Assembly: GCA_947179485.1 (NCBI GenBank)
Contig: OX359249.1
Span: 3,410,001-3,474,000, forward strand
Reading direction: 5' to 3'
Origin: Allacma fusca
Taxonomy: Eukaryota; Arthropoda; Collembola; Symphypleona; Sminthuridae
DNA: 64,000 bases
Shown here one piece after another: positions 11,695 through 23,144 of the stretch. Every line of letters starts with the position of its first letter. Position 1 is the stretch's first letter. Both the position numbers and the translations under genes were made by a program. A model generated the notes under the pieces. The model saw only the letters and a program-made list of their open reading frames with translations. It searched no databases and had not been told where the DNA came from.

Positions 11695-14622
11695 TTACAG
11701 CCTAGGTTTGTTCATACTTTTTGATGACAACACAAGTTTTTCGTATTCTTCTCTACTGCCGTTTATGACATTGGAAGCCTTTGATCTCTTTGACCTACGC
11801 AGTGCTGCATTAATTCGTCTATTTTTTTCTGCTAGGGCCTTCAAGGCCTCACTGTCCCCGTTGATGTGAAACTGGAGCAAGAACACAACGTCATGAACTC
11901 TTTTCCCATGTAAATCTTCCGCATTGGACACTTTAATAGTTTTGGATCCAAAATGGTCCGCCGCCTTCTCTACCTCATACTCCGAGTAGCCATGGATGCG
12001 GGAAAAATTATTCATTTGGTACACGTCCGGAGGCAATGCTCGACTTTTGCTCCAATGATTATTCAGGAAGTACAAGCCAGCAGTAGAAGGGTAAAATAGT
12101 AACTCAAATTCTATCCCTTCCTCCGTTGAGGTTGGGAAATTTTTCAGAATGTACCCCCTTGGATTTATATTGACTTGAGCGGTTAAAATTGCCAGCTTCA
12201 ACAATTGACAGATCTCACTCGCCGTTAGAGGGACCTTCTCCGAATCCATGCCCAAACTGCTCCCTTTCCGGAGGATTTTACTCGCCCGGAAAACAATAGC
12301 ATCGTGGAAATTACTGGGCTCCAACACGGACTCCGAGTATTTAACAAACCCTGGGGTTGTTTTCCATTTGAGGATCTCCAGGTCCAGGTTGATTTCGTGG
12401 AACGCATTACGTCTCTTGATCGTCTCGAGAACTTCTTGTACATTCTTATTAATGGAGATATGAGTCAGCCCAAAACTCCAAATGATGGGGACCTTTAAAA
12501 AGTTAAACTTGGAAAACTCAGTTGCTATTGAGGGTCCATTGGGTGACATTGACCTGGATCTTCTCCTCACACGTCGAAATGTTTTCATAGATTTATTTCG
12601 ACTAGAACGGCTTCGGCCATCGTTGCTACTCGTACCGCCCTCAATCCTTGAAAAATGTCGACCTCTATTTCTATTGTCCAGAAGGAACTTGCTCTTCCTT
12701 CGGTCATTCTCTTGTGCTAGGATCTTCTCGCGGAGGAAAACCATGGCATCATTTGCGGACTTTGGACGTTCAATTGAAGACACCTTGCTTTGACGGGTTC
12801 CTGCTACTGAGTTTGAATGTCTGGATTTGGAATTTGCAGATGTGGCGACTCGACTTGGAGAAGTCTTCCTCACTGATTGGTTCTGACCAGACTTGTATGT
12901 TCCTTTCAGATGAGTTGTAGGCCGACCAGGCAGTTCCTAATTGGTGTTATTAGCAATAATTCCATTATTAGTCATAGTAGTAGCAATGTTTGGATTATGA
13001 GCATGGGAATTTTGATTAATTAATTAATAAAAATGTTAGCATTTACATCATTGGTAGTTGTATTGAGACTGTTTTCATTATTGGAATTTTTCAGGCCTTT
13101 TCTTACACTCTCAATCTTCTTCATTTTGACAATTGTTACTGTTTTGCTCTTCGCACTGAGCATAGGTGGACGAACTGAAGCAGGACCTTTGATCTTGGTC
13201 ATTATCATATCATTACTATTGAAAGCAACTTTCCCATTGCCAGCAGATGACTTCCTATGTTGAGGGCCGGCTTTCTGCCGACCCAAGCCTAGCCACTCAT
13301 CATCAGAGTCAACAGGTCGGACATGCAAGGTCTGCTTTCTCCATTTGTCTTTTAAGGTAGTGGTACCTCCTTTCACCAAGGCCTTGCTATCCAGTTTCAA
13401 ATTATAATTTCTTTCACTCGCTTTCCTGCTGGACAACACGTTGGACTCTGAGTCAGCTGCTACGTTACTCTGAGCTTTATTCCTGGAAAAACTTTTTCCT
13501 AGAGGAATTTTTGAGAGTGTTTTTGTAAGACTGTCTCCAGGGGTGCTGGTATTGGCTTGAGCTGCATGCGACCTTAACGGACGAACTTGTGTTTGGTTCC
13601 CGGTTGTCTTCCCTTTGGTCTTGCCTGAAGACATGTTCACATTGATGGATTTGGTCGAGCCTTTAGAGACCATGTTAATTTGCTGGTTGAAGTTTCGGTT
13701 GCGCTTTTTAGTAAGCGCAACCCCTGTGCCATGTTTTTGATTTGCTGGGGACCTGGATTTTGGTTTTGATCCAGCAATTACGACCGCACTGGTAAGCATA
13801 CCCTTACTGACACATTTGGCATTCTTTACTGATATATGACTGCCGGAGTTGATTAAGGTTAGATCTGTGTTGGCCGACGTATCTTTCTCACCACGTGAGC
13901 GCTTGCTGTTCGAAGACGCATGAGCTACTTCATTATTATCCGGGTCCAGGTTCTGAGGCTCGATGCGCAAACTATCTATGTCTGATTCGGCATGTTTAGT
14001 CGGATTATCAACGACCTCCGATCGTGATATATCTTCACTAAACCCTGGTTCAATTTCCTTAATAATAGTAATATCTTCTTTGACATGAGTTGGGCCTGAG
14101 GTGACATTTGATAATGGAGGGACGTCATCGTCAAAATTAACACACGATTTTCTATCATTCAAGTTATTCTGATGTATACATTGTTTTTTTGCTGATCTAG
14201 AACGAAGTTTACAAGGCTTTGATTTTTCTGCATCCTGACTTCCAGGGTCACTACAGCTTGGAGACTTGACTCGTTTCCCCGTTTGTCTGCAATCAAACTT
14301 CAAGACAGGAGCTACCCCTTGAGATACTGAGGAGCTTAGCTCGTCATCATCTTCTGCCGACTGTTCATCATCATCACCACTGGCACTGGCACTTGATACG
14401 CTCGGCGGCGTAAATAATTGTGGGTTCTAGTAATTTTGATTCAAGAACATATATTTAAGTGTAGTCTATTTGCAAAGAAGGAAGGTTTGGAAAAGTAATG
14501 GAGACAACAATATTCTACGTACAATGAGATGGGGAATTTCAAACCTTAGGTGTACTTGAATTTTGATCTGCTGCAGATAAGGATGCTCTTTTTCCTTCCT
14601 GGTTTTGTGACTTCTTTAGCAT
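11695..14622 (-). CDS. Disordered basic protein with a C-terminal adenylate-kinase-like domain lacking the P-loop
   Basis: Three exons, all phase 0: 14545-14622, 13047-14426 and 11695-12936, with introns of 118 and 110 bases. They give 899 residues. The ATG at 14622 follows an in-frame TAA at 14655-14653. Residues 1 to about 620 are rich in Ser, Lys, Asn and Thr, with acidic patches near the start and basic clusters such as RRVRRRSRSMSP (about 607-618), so the protein is likely disordered and possibly nuclear. Residues about 635-840 follow the adenylate kinase order: a strand VPIIWSFGLTHIS where the P-loop should be, FHEINLDLEIL (compare THLSTGDLLR), VPLTASEICQLL, then RGYILKNFPTSTEEGIEFE (compare KGFLIDGYPREVKQGEEFE), and a late KTIKVSNAEDLHGKRVHDVVF helix region. 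The GxPGxGKGT nucleotide loop and the catalytic arginines of the LID are absent, so a pseudo-enzyme is inferred. No named orthologue was recognised. Confidence 0.7.
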
Positions 14623-14655
14623 GATGTCTTCCACCAATGTGTTGATTACCCATTA

Positions 14656-16874
14656 ATTTGAGAGCGTTTCTTCTTCTTCAACTTCCAATAATTTCCTTGC
14701 ATCTGGTAATAAGCACAAGCATGATCTTAACAAACACTTTTTCCCTGTACAGAGCACTGACCCTCTTCAGGTTGGTTGTCCAGAGGGTCATTTATTGAAT
14801 GAAATCAATAATAACTACGTGTTGTACTCTTCCATTCCACCTTGACTTAACGTGTAACGTAACTTTAATGAAAGGAATTTTAACATGCGTTTTGACTTTC
14901 AGTCAGCTTCAGTAATCTTCTGTCTGTTTCTAATTAAGATAAAGGGTGTGATTAACTAGTGATAATGAAACTTTCGAAACTTTAATAAATACGCTCGTGT
15001 ATTAGTATTAGTCAGGTAAGGGCCTTAAATAAATCCTTAATGACGGTAGACAGACTAGACAGTTAGACAGTAATTATTTGAGCAATAGTTTCAAAATTAA
15101 TATAAAACTGGTAATCATAAAATCATAAATTCAATTCCTTACAGCTAGACACTTGACAATTCGGTAAATGGCTCATAATAATAATAATATCCTTTCAATT
15201 TATTCTTCAAAAAATTCTTTAAATTGGAAGTTGTAAATATTAATTTAACAAAACAACCCAAATAAATATTTTTTACCGGCGAAATTTGCTTTTACAATAA
15301 GATTGCTCTCACTGCACTGCACTGTCGTGGATTAATACAGCTGCAAATGATTATTGTTGTATTCTTATATTACAAAGTAACTTTACGCTGAGTGTATTAT
15401 GGTTTCTCGGACTGTCTATGTTTAGTTTACCTGATGGCCGTGTAAGATATTCAATTCAAAATTTTGGGTAGAATAGATTAGAAGCATTGGAATTTTGTAT
15501 GTACACATTATTGAAATTAATAATAATTACTTCAATAAAAGATTTCTACGAGTAGAAATCTTTTATGTTCATGCACATGCACGTAGTATAGTTATTTACT
15601 ATTACTAATGATTACGAGCTCAGCCTGAACTGAGCTATAGTTTATAATTATTATAGGTTAGTAATAAATCATTATTTTTTTTACCATCATTGCATTGAGA
15701 GAATTATTTTTGAGGCGCAGGGAAAAAAATAATTTGGAGTTTATAAAAAATGCGTAAAGAAGGTAAAAAATGTAAAAAATGTTTAATGACCTCATTACTT
15801 GAAAAAGATCGACGACACTTCCGAGATTTACATGTTGAGATGTTACCTTGGTAGCTGGGAGAATGAGGTCATGACGACTTATTCTGAGGGTTACAGAGAT
15901 ATAGTTGAGTAAGGAGGAGGAACGAGAAGGAGGGAGGACAGGTAAAAGTGAAAAGAGTGACATAATGGGGTTAAATAATAAGTAGACAGAAGAAAGAGTG
16001 GAGGCCTTTGTCCATGCATGATGTTCCTCGGCAGTTCCAAGAACCAGACACGACAGACAGTCTCCGGACAGGACTGACCTGGCTGGAGTCAGAAAAAGCA
16101 ACTGTGAGGATGCACACCCCACGGATTCTCCCAAGTTATTTATTAGCCTTCAGAAATAATGATTGTAGTCAAGTACGTTTGAGCATGTAAAAAGTGTAAA
16201 AAATCCAAGCCAAAAGTGGCCACTGGCTTTACAAGAAAATAGGTCAAACACGTGCTTCAGATTCCCTTTCGTTATTTTACAGCAAAGACTCCTTTTTTTT
16301 TGTCTCTCAACAACAATCATCCCAATGCACATCTCCCAAGCTCAGCACTCACCCTGTCACTGTACTTAAGAGATCAGCTCCGCTCGTCTGAAACGAGACT
16401 GTCATAAAACCTGGATGGAAACAAGTCACTCAACTTGTCCTGGACAGGGGAGACAAATGGTACTGTGAGTTATGACACATCATGACACGAGTATATATTC
16501 AAAGAACCGAAAATATTTCTGTTCTTTTCACGCACTTTTTGACCACGGTGACCCGAACGATTTCATTTATAATCTAGAAGTCTCCTCCATTCATTGTCAA
16601 TAGTGTCAATTACAAATAACAATTCTCCTTTCTGGGTCAACAGTATGTACCTGTTCTGTCCATGATCGGGTACTCTTGAACCAGTTTCCACGCATGCATT
16701 CCTATGCCTATATACAATTACCTCTACAAGGCTAACAATAAGCATATTTGGTTTGTCTATCTTTATTTTAGCTTCACTTCATTTTTTTTCTTTGAGCATT
16801 CAGCACAGTTCCTGCTCGACCTCAGTCACATTCTTTCATCCCTAAAAAACAAACATCATCTTGTTTGTGATATC
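14656..16874. other. Intergenic region upstream of the adenylate-kinase-like gene
   Basis: Nothing with family resemblance was found. Positions 15,840-16,130 are locally GC-richer and contain a 158-codon minus-strand open frame of low-complexity hydrophobic character that I do not accept as a gene; the block could be a promoter or 5' untranslated exon. A perfect short palindrome lies at 15535-15566. Confidence 0.4.
15535..15566. repeat. Perfect inverted repeat, 15-bp arms with a 2-nt centre
   Basis: Left arm ATAAAAGATTTCTAC and right arm GTAGAAATCTTTTAT are exact reverse complements around GA. No flanking duplication was seen. Confidence 0.9.
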
Positions 16875-16876
16875 TA

Positions 16877-17033
16877 CAGTGTACTCTCCCTGTAAGAGAC
16901 CCCCTTAAACGAGTAGTCTCTCTGTAGGAGCAAAGATATTTGGACACATTCCCCTTCAACTTTATGTTAATTTTTATCCTTTTAAGAGCATTCCATTATA
17001 GATAGGGGCTCCTCTTAGCGAGAGAGTACACTG
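16877..17033. mobile_element. 157-bp MITE with TA target duplication
   Basis: The element begins CAGTGTACTCTCCC and ends with the reverse complement of CAGTGTACTCTCTC. Similarity between the terminal inverted repeats extends about 25 bases, through TAAGAG. TA dinucleotides flank both ends (16875-16876 and 17034-17035), as expected for the Tc1/mariner/pogo superfamily. It has no coding capacity. Related but more decayed sequences recur up to 21.1 kb. Confidence 0.8.
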
Positions 17034-17035
17034 TA

Positions 17036-17769
17036 TATGACTACACTTACGAACCAATTCCACCTTCAATGACGGAACCATCCCTCATCATAAGCATGGC
17101 CATAGTTTACTGTCCCTACTCAAGCAATAACTCTGAAAGTGGCAAGATTAAGCTGGTAAATTACCATACAATACGCTTGTAAAGAATTAAAGTGTGGTAA
17201 ATGACTAACAATTTGAGCTGTTTGAATCTGACGAAGTACTCTTCCAAGCGGGTCCCCTCAGAACCGGAGGACATTTTGATTTACAGGCTGCAAGTGGACC
17301 CGAGCAAGAATTGTGGGCACCTCGCTCTTCTGATGAGCTATTTTGTTTCGAATCTCATCCGACCTTGTATATTTTTACATATCCAATTTTATCAACAGTA
17401 AGAAAAGAGTACATTTATCTGAAAAATACTTGGGGCTGTCGTTAACAGATATCCCGCTGTGAGAGAATTTTCTCTATAGGGGCAAAAATGTACAAATTTG
17501 TTAATAACCTTTAACCCCTAGATTCTTCAGGATATAATCATGCTACACATTTCTAGAAGGTATATTTTTCTATAGAATTGTTTTCTAGCTGGAAAAATAT
17601 TTCAAAGTAAATTGGTCAACAACATATTACACATGTTATCACCCGGAAATTTAAAAAACTTAAATCAATTCAGTCAGAAGTCAGACCTCCTTTAGCATTT
17701 GGAAATTTGTTGGATCTTCGCAGATATCACTGCAGGAGCTTCTCGTATTCATCAGTGTTATTTTTTCCT
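17036..17769. other. Non-coding stretch with a MITE fragment
   Basis: The segment near 17,443-17,500 resembles the interior and end of the 16877 MITE. A 66-codon plus-strand frame at 17201-17401 has no recognisable homology and no supporting splice context. Nothing else was identified. Confidence 0.35.
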
Positions 17770-18100
17770 TCATGTTATTATGTCTTCCTGCCCCTTAATT
17801 ATCGCATCACACCAGTCACTTATTTTGGCATCGAGTCTAAGACATTTCTGAGTCAGACGATCCTGGACCTTGCATTTCAAATTTGTTTCCAAGTGGTGCC
17901 GCGGATTTAAATCAGGAGAGTTTCTAAGTCACAAAATTCCTAAAATTCCCAAAATTCATGCAAACAGAAGTTTTTGAGCTGCATTTGCTTTGATGCACAT
18001 GGTACGGCCATTGAGAAAGGTGACTTCGTCGGGGTCAATGACTTTATGAGGATTCTTCATGAATGGAGTCACATCGAGAAAACATTCTGTACAAAAATGC
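17770..18100 (-). mobile_element. Tc1/mariner-type transposase relic
   Basis: Read leftwards, conserved blocks of an IS630/Tc1/mariner transposase are visible but broken. One is FLNGRTMCIKANAAQKLL, matching the usual F-x-Q-D-x-A-x-C-H-x-A-N block with the catalytic Asp and the His lost. It is followed by a stop and then NSPDLNPRHHLETNLK, the standard S-P-D-L-N-P block with the expected polar tail. The copy is clearly dead. Terminal inverted repeats were not located. Confidence 0.6.
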
Positions 18101-19489
18101 TTATTTTACAATTTTCCAGCATGCGTAGATCCTGGAGAATCTTGGGGGGCTAAATGAAATGAACATGAGTTGGAACCTATACAGTAGAGAGACCAGAGAG
18201 CAGGATAATGATTATAGGCTAATTTTACAATTAAGTATAAATACATTGAAACGAACCTTCAATAAGTTTCACATTAAGTTTATTAATTGGTCCAAAATTT
18301 GTACATTTATTCGTGCAAAGTACCCGTGTGTCTCAGACAGTATCCCTTAGTTGTAAGTGTTGTAGCATGTGATGTACAGAGTGAGTTAAACTACTCTATA
18401 GATTGGATAATTTATTCCTAAAGTTTTACTAACGTAAGGACAAGATATCAGTCGGTTAGGTCTTGAGGGTAGGATTTTCCCATGATGCTCCTGATGATTA
18501 AATCAACATACTATGCGTTTTAAGGTTCCCCTAGTAAAAATTTCAGAATTAAAGTAGCTCGAGTGAATTTTCCTTCATTCTCTCACAAAGCGTTGACAAA
18601 GTTTCAAGAACCAAAACAGTACCACATGCCCCTTTACTGATTATAAGGGAACACGTCCAAGCTGAATTTACTTTAAGTGAGGAAAATTAAGCTGACGTAC
18701 ATAAATATGTTAATTTTTTCCTGGCCAAAAGTTTCCTGACTGAGCGATAAAAGACGTATGTACTTTGAATGGACTAGAAAATCGACTCCAAATTAAAGTT
18801 CATTTAGCATGCTATAGTATATCACAGGCAACAGGTAAGGGGGTCCTGTGCTGCAGAGGTACTGTCTTGAATTTTCCAAATTAAAGCACCCTTCCGGAGG
18901 GAACGAAGCAAAAATTGCACTCTAGTTACTTGAGTTGTGAAACTGACTGGGGGGAATACTAAAACACGTGCTATGTTTTAATACAATTCAGGAGTAACAT
19001 GTAAAAGCACGACCTTGTTCCTGAGCAATAATTATTACACCTCTCACTTTAAGCTCCCAAACCCATCATTAGCTATTCACGCAATGTTAAGTTACTTCTC
19101 AATACTACGTCAGGAGTTGAATTTAGATCCTTACTATGAGGTGTTCTTGTTGAAAGAGTGTGCAGCACTGTACATTTCACCGGAATTTAATTGGGCAACA
19201 GGAAGGTCCACTGGTTTAAGGATCATCTGTGCACACTGTAGATTAGGACCATGCTCGGAATTCCTGAAAGCTCTAAATACACCAATCCTCGATTTTCATA
19301 GGTACTCAAATGACTCTTGATTCGTCTCTTTTTTTTAGAGTCAGCTCATTGTCACTAAAGGACTTGCAGTGCTTCTAACGGACTCCAATTTAGTCAACAT
19401 ATTCCAGTTCCCAAAGGTTTCCAGTCAATCCCACAATAAAATGATCAAAGTCCTAGTAGGATATCTGAATAATTAGTAAAAACATCCTG
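18101..19489. other. Intergenic, nothing recognised
   Basis: AT-rich sequence. A 101-codon plus-strand frame (19015-19320) has no family resemblance and no splice context that persuades me. It is probably old repeat or neutral DNA. Confidence 0.35.
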
Positions 19490-21095
19490 CAGTTACTCTG
19501 CCTATAGGAGCACCCCTAAAAGGGAGCAATGTCTGACTTATAATGGTATGGTCTTGTAAGGAGAGAGTTTAGCATAGTGGGAAACGGGAATGTTTTCCCA
19601 AATATTATTTCAATTGTTATTATTTATAGAGATCATTCTCTTACAGGAGAGGGCAATATCGGGAGTGTACACGCCTTATATATTTATCAACCATTTTTAC
19701 CAAATTGCTAGAGTATTTGTACTCTCGTTAGAACAGACTCGTGTACGGGAACATTTTCTCTAGAGAAACAAAAATATTTGAGCCCAAAGTTATTTACGCA
19801 ATGTTACATGTGTATCCCCAATAAGCCCCTGCTATTACATATTAGAGTCAAATCATGTTCCTTCTAAGCGTGATGTGATAAAGAGAAAGGATTGAAATTA
19901 TTGAAGGCGGAATGCAACCGCATCTGACCGAAAAGAGCTGATTGGATGTGAGAAAAGTAGCTATAGAGAATTTAATTATCAATTGAAGTATCTATTGAAG
20001 ACTGATTATAAAATTCCGGAATTTCTAATGCTTTATCACCGTACCTACGGTCGACTCTAGCTATAAAGACCTGTTATGACATGTGTTTGAGTTAATTCCG
20101 AACAGCTAAAACTCCTATAATCTCCTCCTTCTAAGCGTCTCTTACAGAGAACTAAATTCGTACTTGCAGCGTTGCAGCACATGAATGAATGTGGATTTCT
20201 GAAAAAGAAAGAGGTATTGCAGAACACACCAGCGTCTCTAAAAGAAACAAAAAACTGTTGCAGTGGGACGCACTACCGGGGAGAATTTACCCTGTGATAA
20301 ATGGGAATATGCCCAAATATTTTTGTCCACATTTTGACAAAATGCTCTTTTATGAGGAACATTTATGACCCCGGTGCAGTCTAGTTGGTAGAACAAAAAA
20401 ATGTACAGGAATCAATCATAGAAATTAAATATTTACAAAACCTACTTCAGTAATAGCAACTTAGGTCTTAAAATAATACTTGTACTATTATGCAGGTTAA
20501 AAAAAGGTTTTAAAAATTGGAATCGATAAAGAAATCAATCAAGTTTACAGAAGGAACTGCATAATTAAAGAATTTTTTATAAATATAAATGAAAATATAG
20601 CCTGTGGCTTAAATGTCCAGAAAATGATGCTTTAAAAGTCTCTGGAGTAAAATGAAATAGAAATTTATTCCAAACATTTTGCTGAAGACAGAAATATTAT
20701 GACGATTTACAATGAATTGTTACTCCATTATCCCACATTTTCCCGGCCTCTCTTCCTTTTTAAACCACAAGCCTCAAACTGTTGTTAAAAAGTTGGTACT
20801 GGAGTCACTGTCCTGGAATGAATTTTTAATTTGTAGTTTTGTGGTTGAGGTGTCCGTGTTGACAGGGACATTTGTATTCTAAATATTAAATTATTATTAA
20901 ATTTAAAAAAAAAAAAAAAAAAGTGGGCTCTGCTTAGAAGACCGCCCCTAAAAGCTACATAATTTTTCATCGCATAATGACATTCTCTTATAAGAAGACA
21001 AATTAATATTAGGGTAAATGGGAATGTTTCAGAATATTTGCGCTCCTAAAGAGAAAATTCTCTTTTAAAGCATTCTCTTACAGTAAGTGGTTCAT
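19490..21095. mobile_element. Cluster of decayed copies of the CAGTGTACTC MITE family
   Basis: Blocks near 19,495-19,680, 19,735-19,790, 20,260-20,370 and 20,930-21,090 share phrases with the 16877 element, such as GGGAATGT followed by CAAATATTTG, CTCCTAAAAG and CATTCTCTTACAG. The 20,930 block is in the opposite orientation to the intact copy. Ends are eroded and target duplications are not visible. A poly-A run at 20905-20922 sits at the edge of the last copy. Confidence 0.5.
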
Positions 21096-21525
21096 TTTGA
21101 CTTAACTTACATTTTGAATAAATTACAAGTACATTCTGACTTTAGAATAAATTACAAGTAACATTTTTCCTTAGTGAAAATGCTTGAAGATAATTTTTCT
21201 TAGATTCAAAAATATATCTAGTTTATTTCACCGCTCCACCGACAATACTCTATATGAAATGAAGCAGAGATATAATTAAGCATATATGTACATACATTAG
21301 TAGCTACATTTGCCGAAAATCTGCGCATGTGATAAAAATCCTATCCTGAGTGAGTACACGAGTATAAGTTGATGCAACAGGTCGTTGATACTTCTAACAT
21401 ACTAAGTAATTACAAGGATATTTCTGTTTATTCAACAACTTACAAATTATTTCTCCCCCAACGCCAGTCTCATGGCAAGATGGGAAAAGAAATTGGATAT
21501 TTCTAATTTCATTTTCATCTTTCAA

Positions 21526-21548
21526 AGAGAGAGAGAGAGAGAGAGAGA
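21526..21548. repeat. (GA)n microsatellite
   Basis: Short uninterrupted GA run. Confidence 0.9.
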
Positions 21549-22577
21549 CATGGAGGTAAACATCATGCCTATATATATATTTTTTTTTGTGTGAAGATGT
21601 TGTACAAACGCTGCTCGAAAAAACTTGAACACGAGGTCTGACTGTTGTGAATAAGTTTTTGAAGACGGAGGGCATTGTGGCGGACTGAAGGGTTCAAAAA
21701 CTTGACCCTTGAGAGAATATGATTAAAAAGGTATGGGCAAAGGGCTGGGAATTGGAATAATAATTTTTTGAGGATTCTGTGTGTGCGGAGGGGTGGAATG
21801 TGGGCGCTGAGTTACATAAATAGAAGGTCATAGGAGAATTGTGCAAGGATTTGAGTCACAACTGTATAGTAATAATAATTTTGGTAGTGGCATGGGGCTC
21901 TATTGTGTATTATCGGTATTATTGTAGGATTAATTACGCACATTAGGAAGGACGAGAATGGACGATGGGAAAGGAGTGGATGGTTTTTGTATTGGTGTCA
22001 CTTCTGGTCTGGTGTGGTTGAGTATAGTAGTACGAAAGAACGAGGAGACGAACAGATAAAGTGTATAATGATGACAACAATAACACAGTGGCACATATCC
22101 AATACGGCCAATAACCTTTAGATACACTTTAGACTTTTTACAGGACAATCACCTCTACCGCTACATAAACCCCAACCGTCCAACAACACACTCGTAACAA
22201 GTAGTCATTCTATTGAAGCCCAAGAAGCCCAAGACGAGAGCCTCCCCAAGAAAACATACCAATCAATCCATTTCCATTTACTCACAAAATAGCTATTTCT
22301 TCATCCTTTTTCAGCACATCAGCCTGAGCAGCATCATTTCTTTTAAAGTCCACGACAGCCGTGTGTGTATGAGACGGTTGAGAGAAGCAGAGCCTACTGG
22401 CATGCCATTTGAACATGGCCAAATTGCCTCAGCTCCTATACCTCAACAAGGGTTACTTATGGTTCCTCGTGCATAGCATTTCTTTTGAGAGTGTGGTACT
22501 AATTCTGACTAATCATTTTTACTACGACTACAGTACACGCTCACAATAATAATTCTACTACAGGTCTTTACACCTCT

Positions 22578-22705
22578 AAGGCTCTAAGCCACACCAAGGT
22601 ACCGTACCTTCAATGCCAGCACCTCTGGTGCCATCAGGTCATTCACACCAGACTTCAGGTGCAGGCATATTCGAGGTATACGGTACCTCAGTGTGGCCGA
22701 GCCTT
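22578..22705. repeat. 128-nt imperfect hairpin
   Basis: Left arm reads AAGGCTC, then CCACAC, AGGTACCGTA, TGCC, GCACCT and CTGGTG. The right arm repeats the same series in reverse complement. Pairing runs almost the whole length, with small bulges and a loop of about 15 bases near 22,640. No target duplication was seen. It may be a small foldback transposon or a transcribed structured RNA; the stem is longer than a typical animal microRNA precursor. Confidence 0.75.
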
Positions 22706-23096
22706 CACAAATCACTCGCACTGACCTCTTCCTTCTTGTTCCCTGTGTGCTCGGGATGAGGGTTCGAACCATATGTCAGTATCAACACTGAGCATCTCCA
22801 GTGTTCCACATTTTCTTCCCGTTCCTCTCAGACTGCCCTCACTCTTCTCTGTCGTCCACGGCATGAGGCGGACTGGAATTAATTGATTGGACTGTCTCCC
22901 AAAATAAACGATCTAAAACTTGCTCACACTAACTGTAGTTATACTTGATCAGTGAAATGCTCTGTATGACGCCATAGGATCCACCTGCCATGTACATACA
23001 CACACGTCTCTACAATCTACATTCTGTGTGCATATGCAGCTCATATGTCCATACGTATGTACATGACGGACGAGACTACTCTTGAGTGTAGGTAAA

Positions 23097-23100
23097 ATGT

Positions 23101-23140
<40 letters not shown>
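23097..23140. repeat. (GT)n microsatellite
   Basis: GT dinucleotides with one AT interruption near the left end. Confidence 0.95.

Positions 23141-23144
<4 letters not shown>

Noticed and set aside
15535..15566. Resemblance of the palindrome to a Cas12a repeat stem (TTTCTAC...GTAGA)
   Set aside because: It is a single copy with no spacers in an animal genome, so it is not a CRISPR array.
15658..16134. 158-codon minus-strand open frame
   Set aside because: It is hydrophobic and low-complexity with an AT-rich tail; no family was recognised and the boundaries do not look like exon ends.
22687..22795. tRNA-like features: GTGGCCGAGCC, GGGTTCGAACC and CTCAGTG/CACTGAG
   Set aside because: The T arm does not pair properly and 20 bases separate it from the supposed acceptor stem. 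The first part belongs to the 128-nt hairpin.
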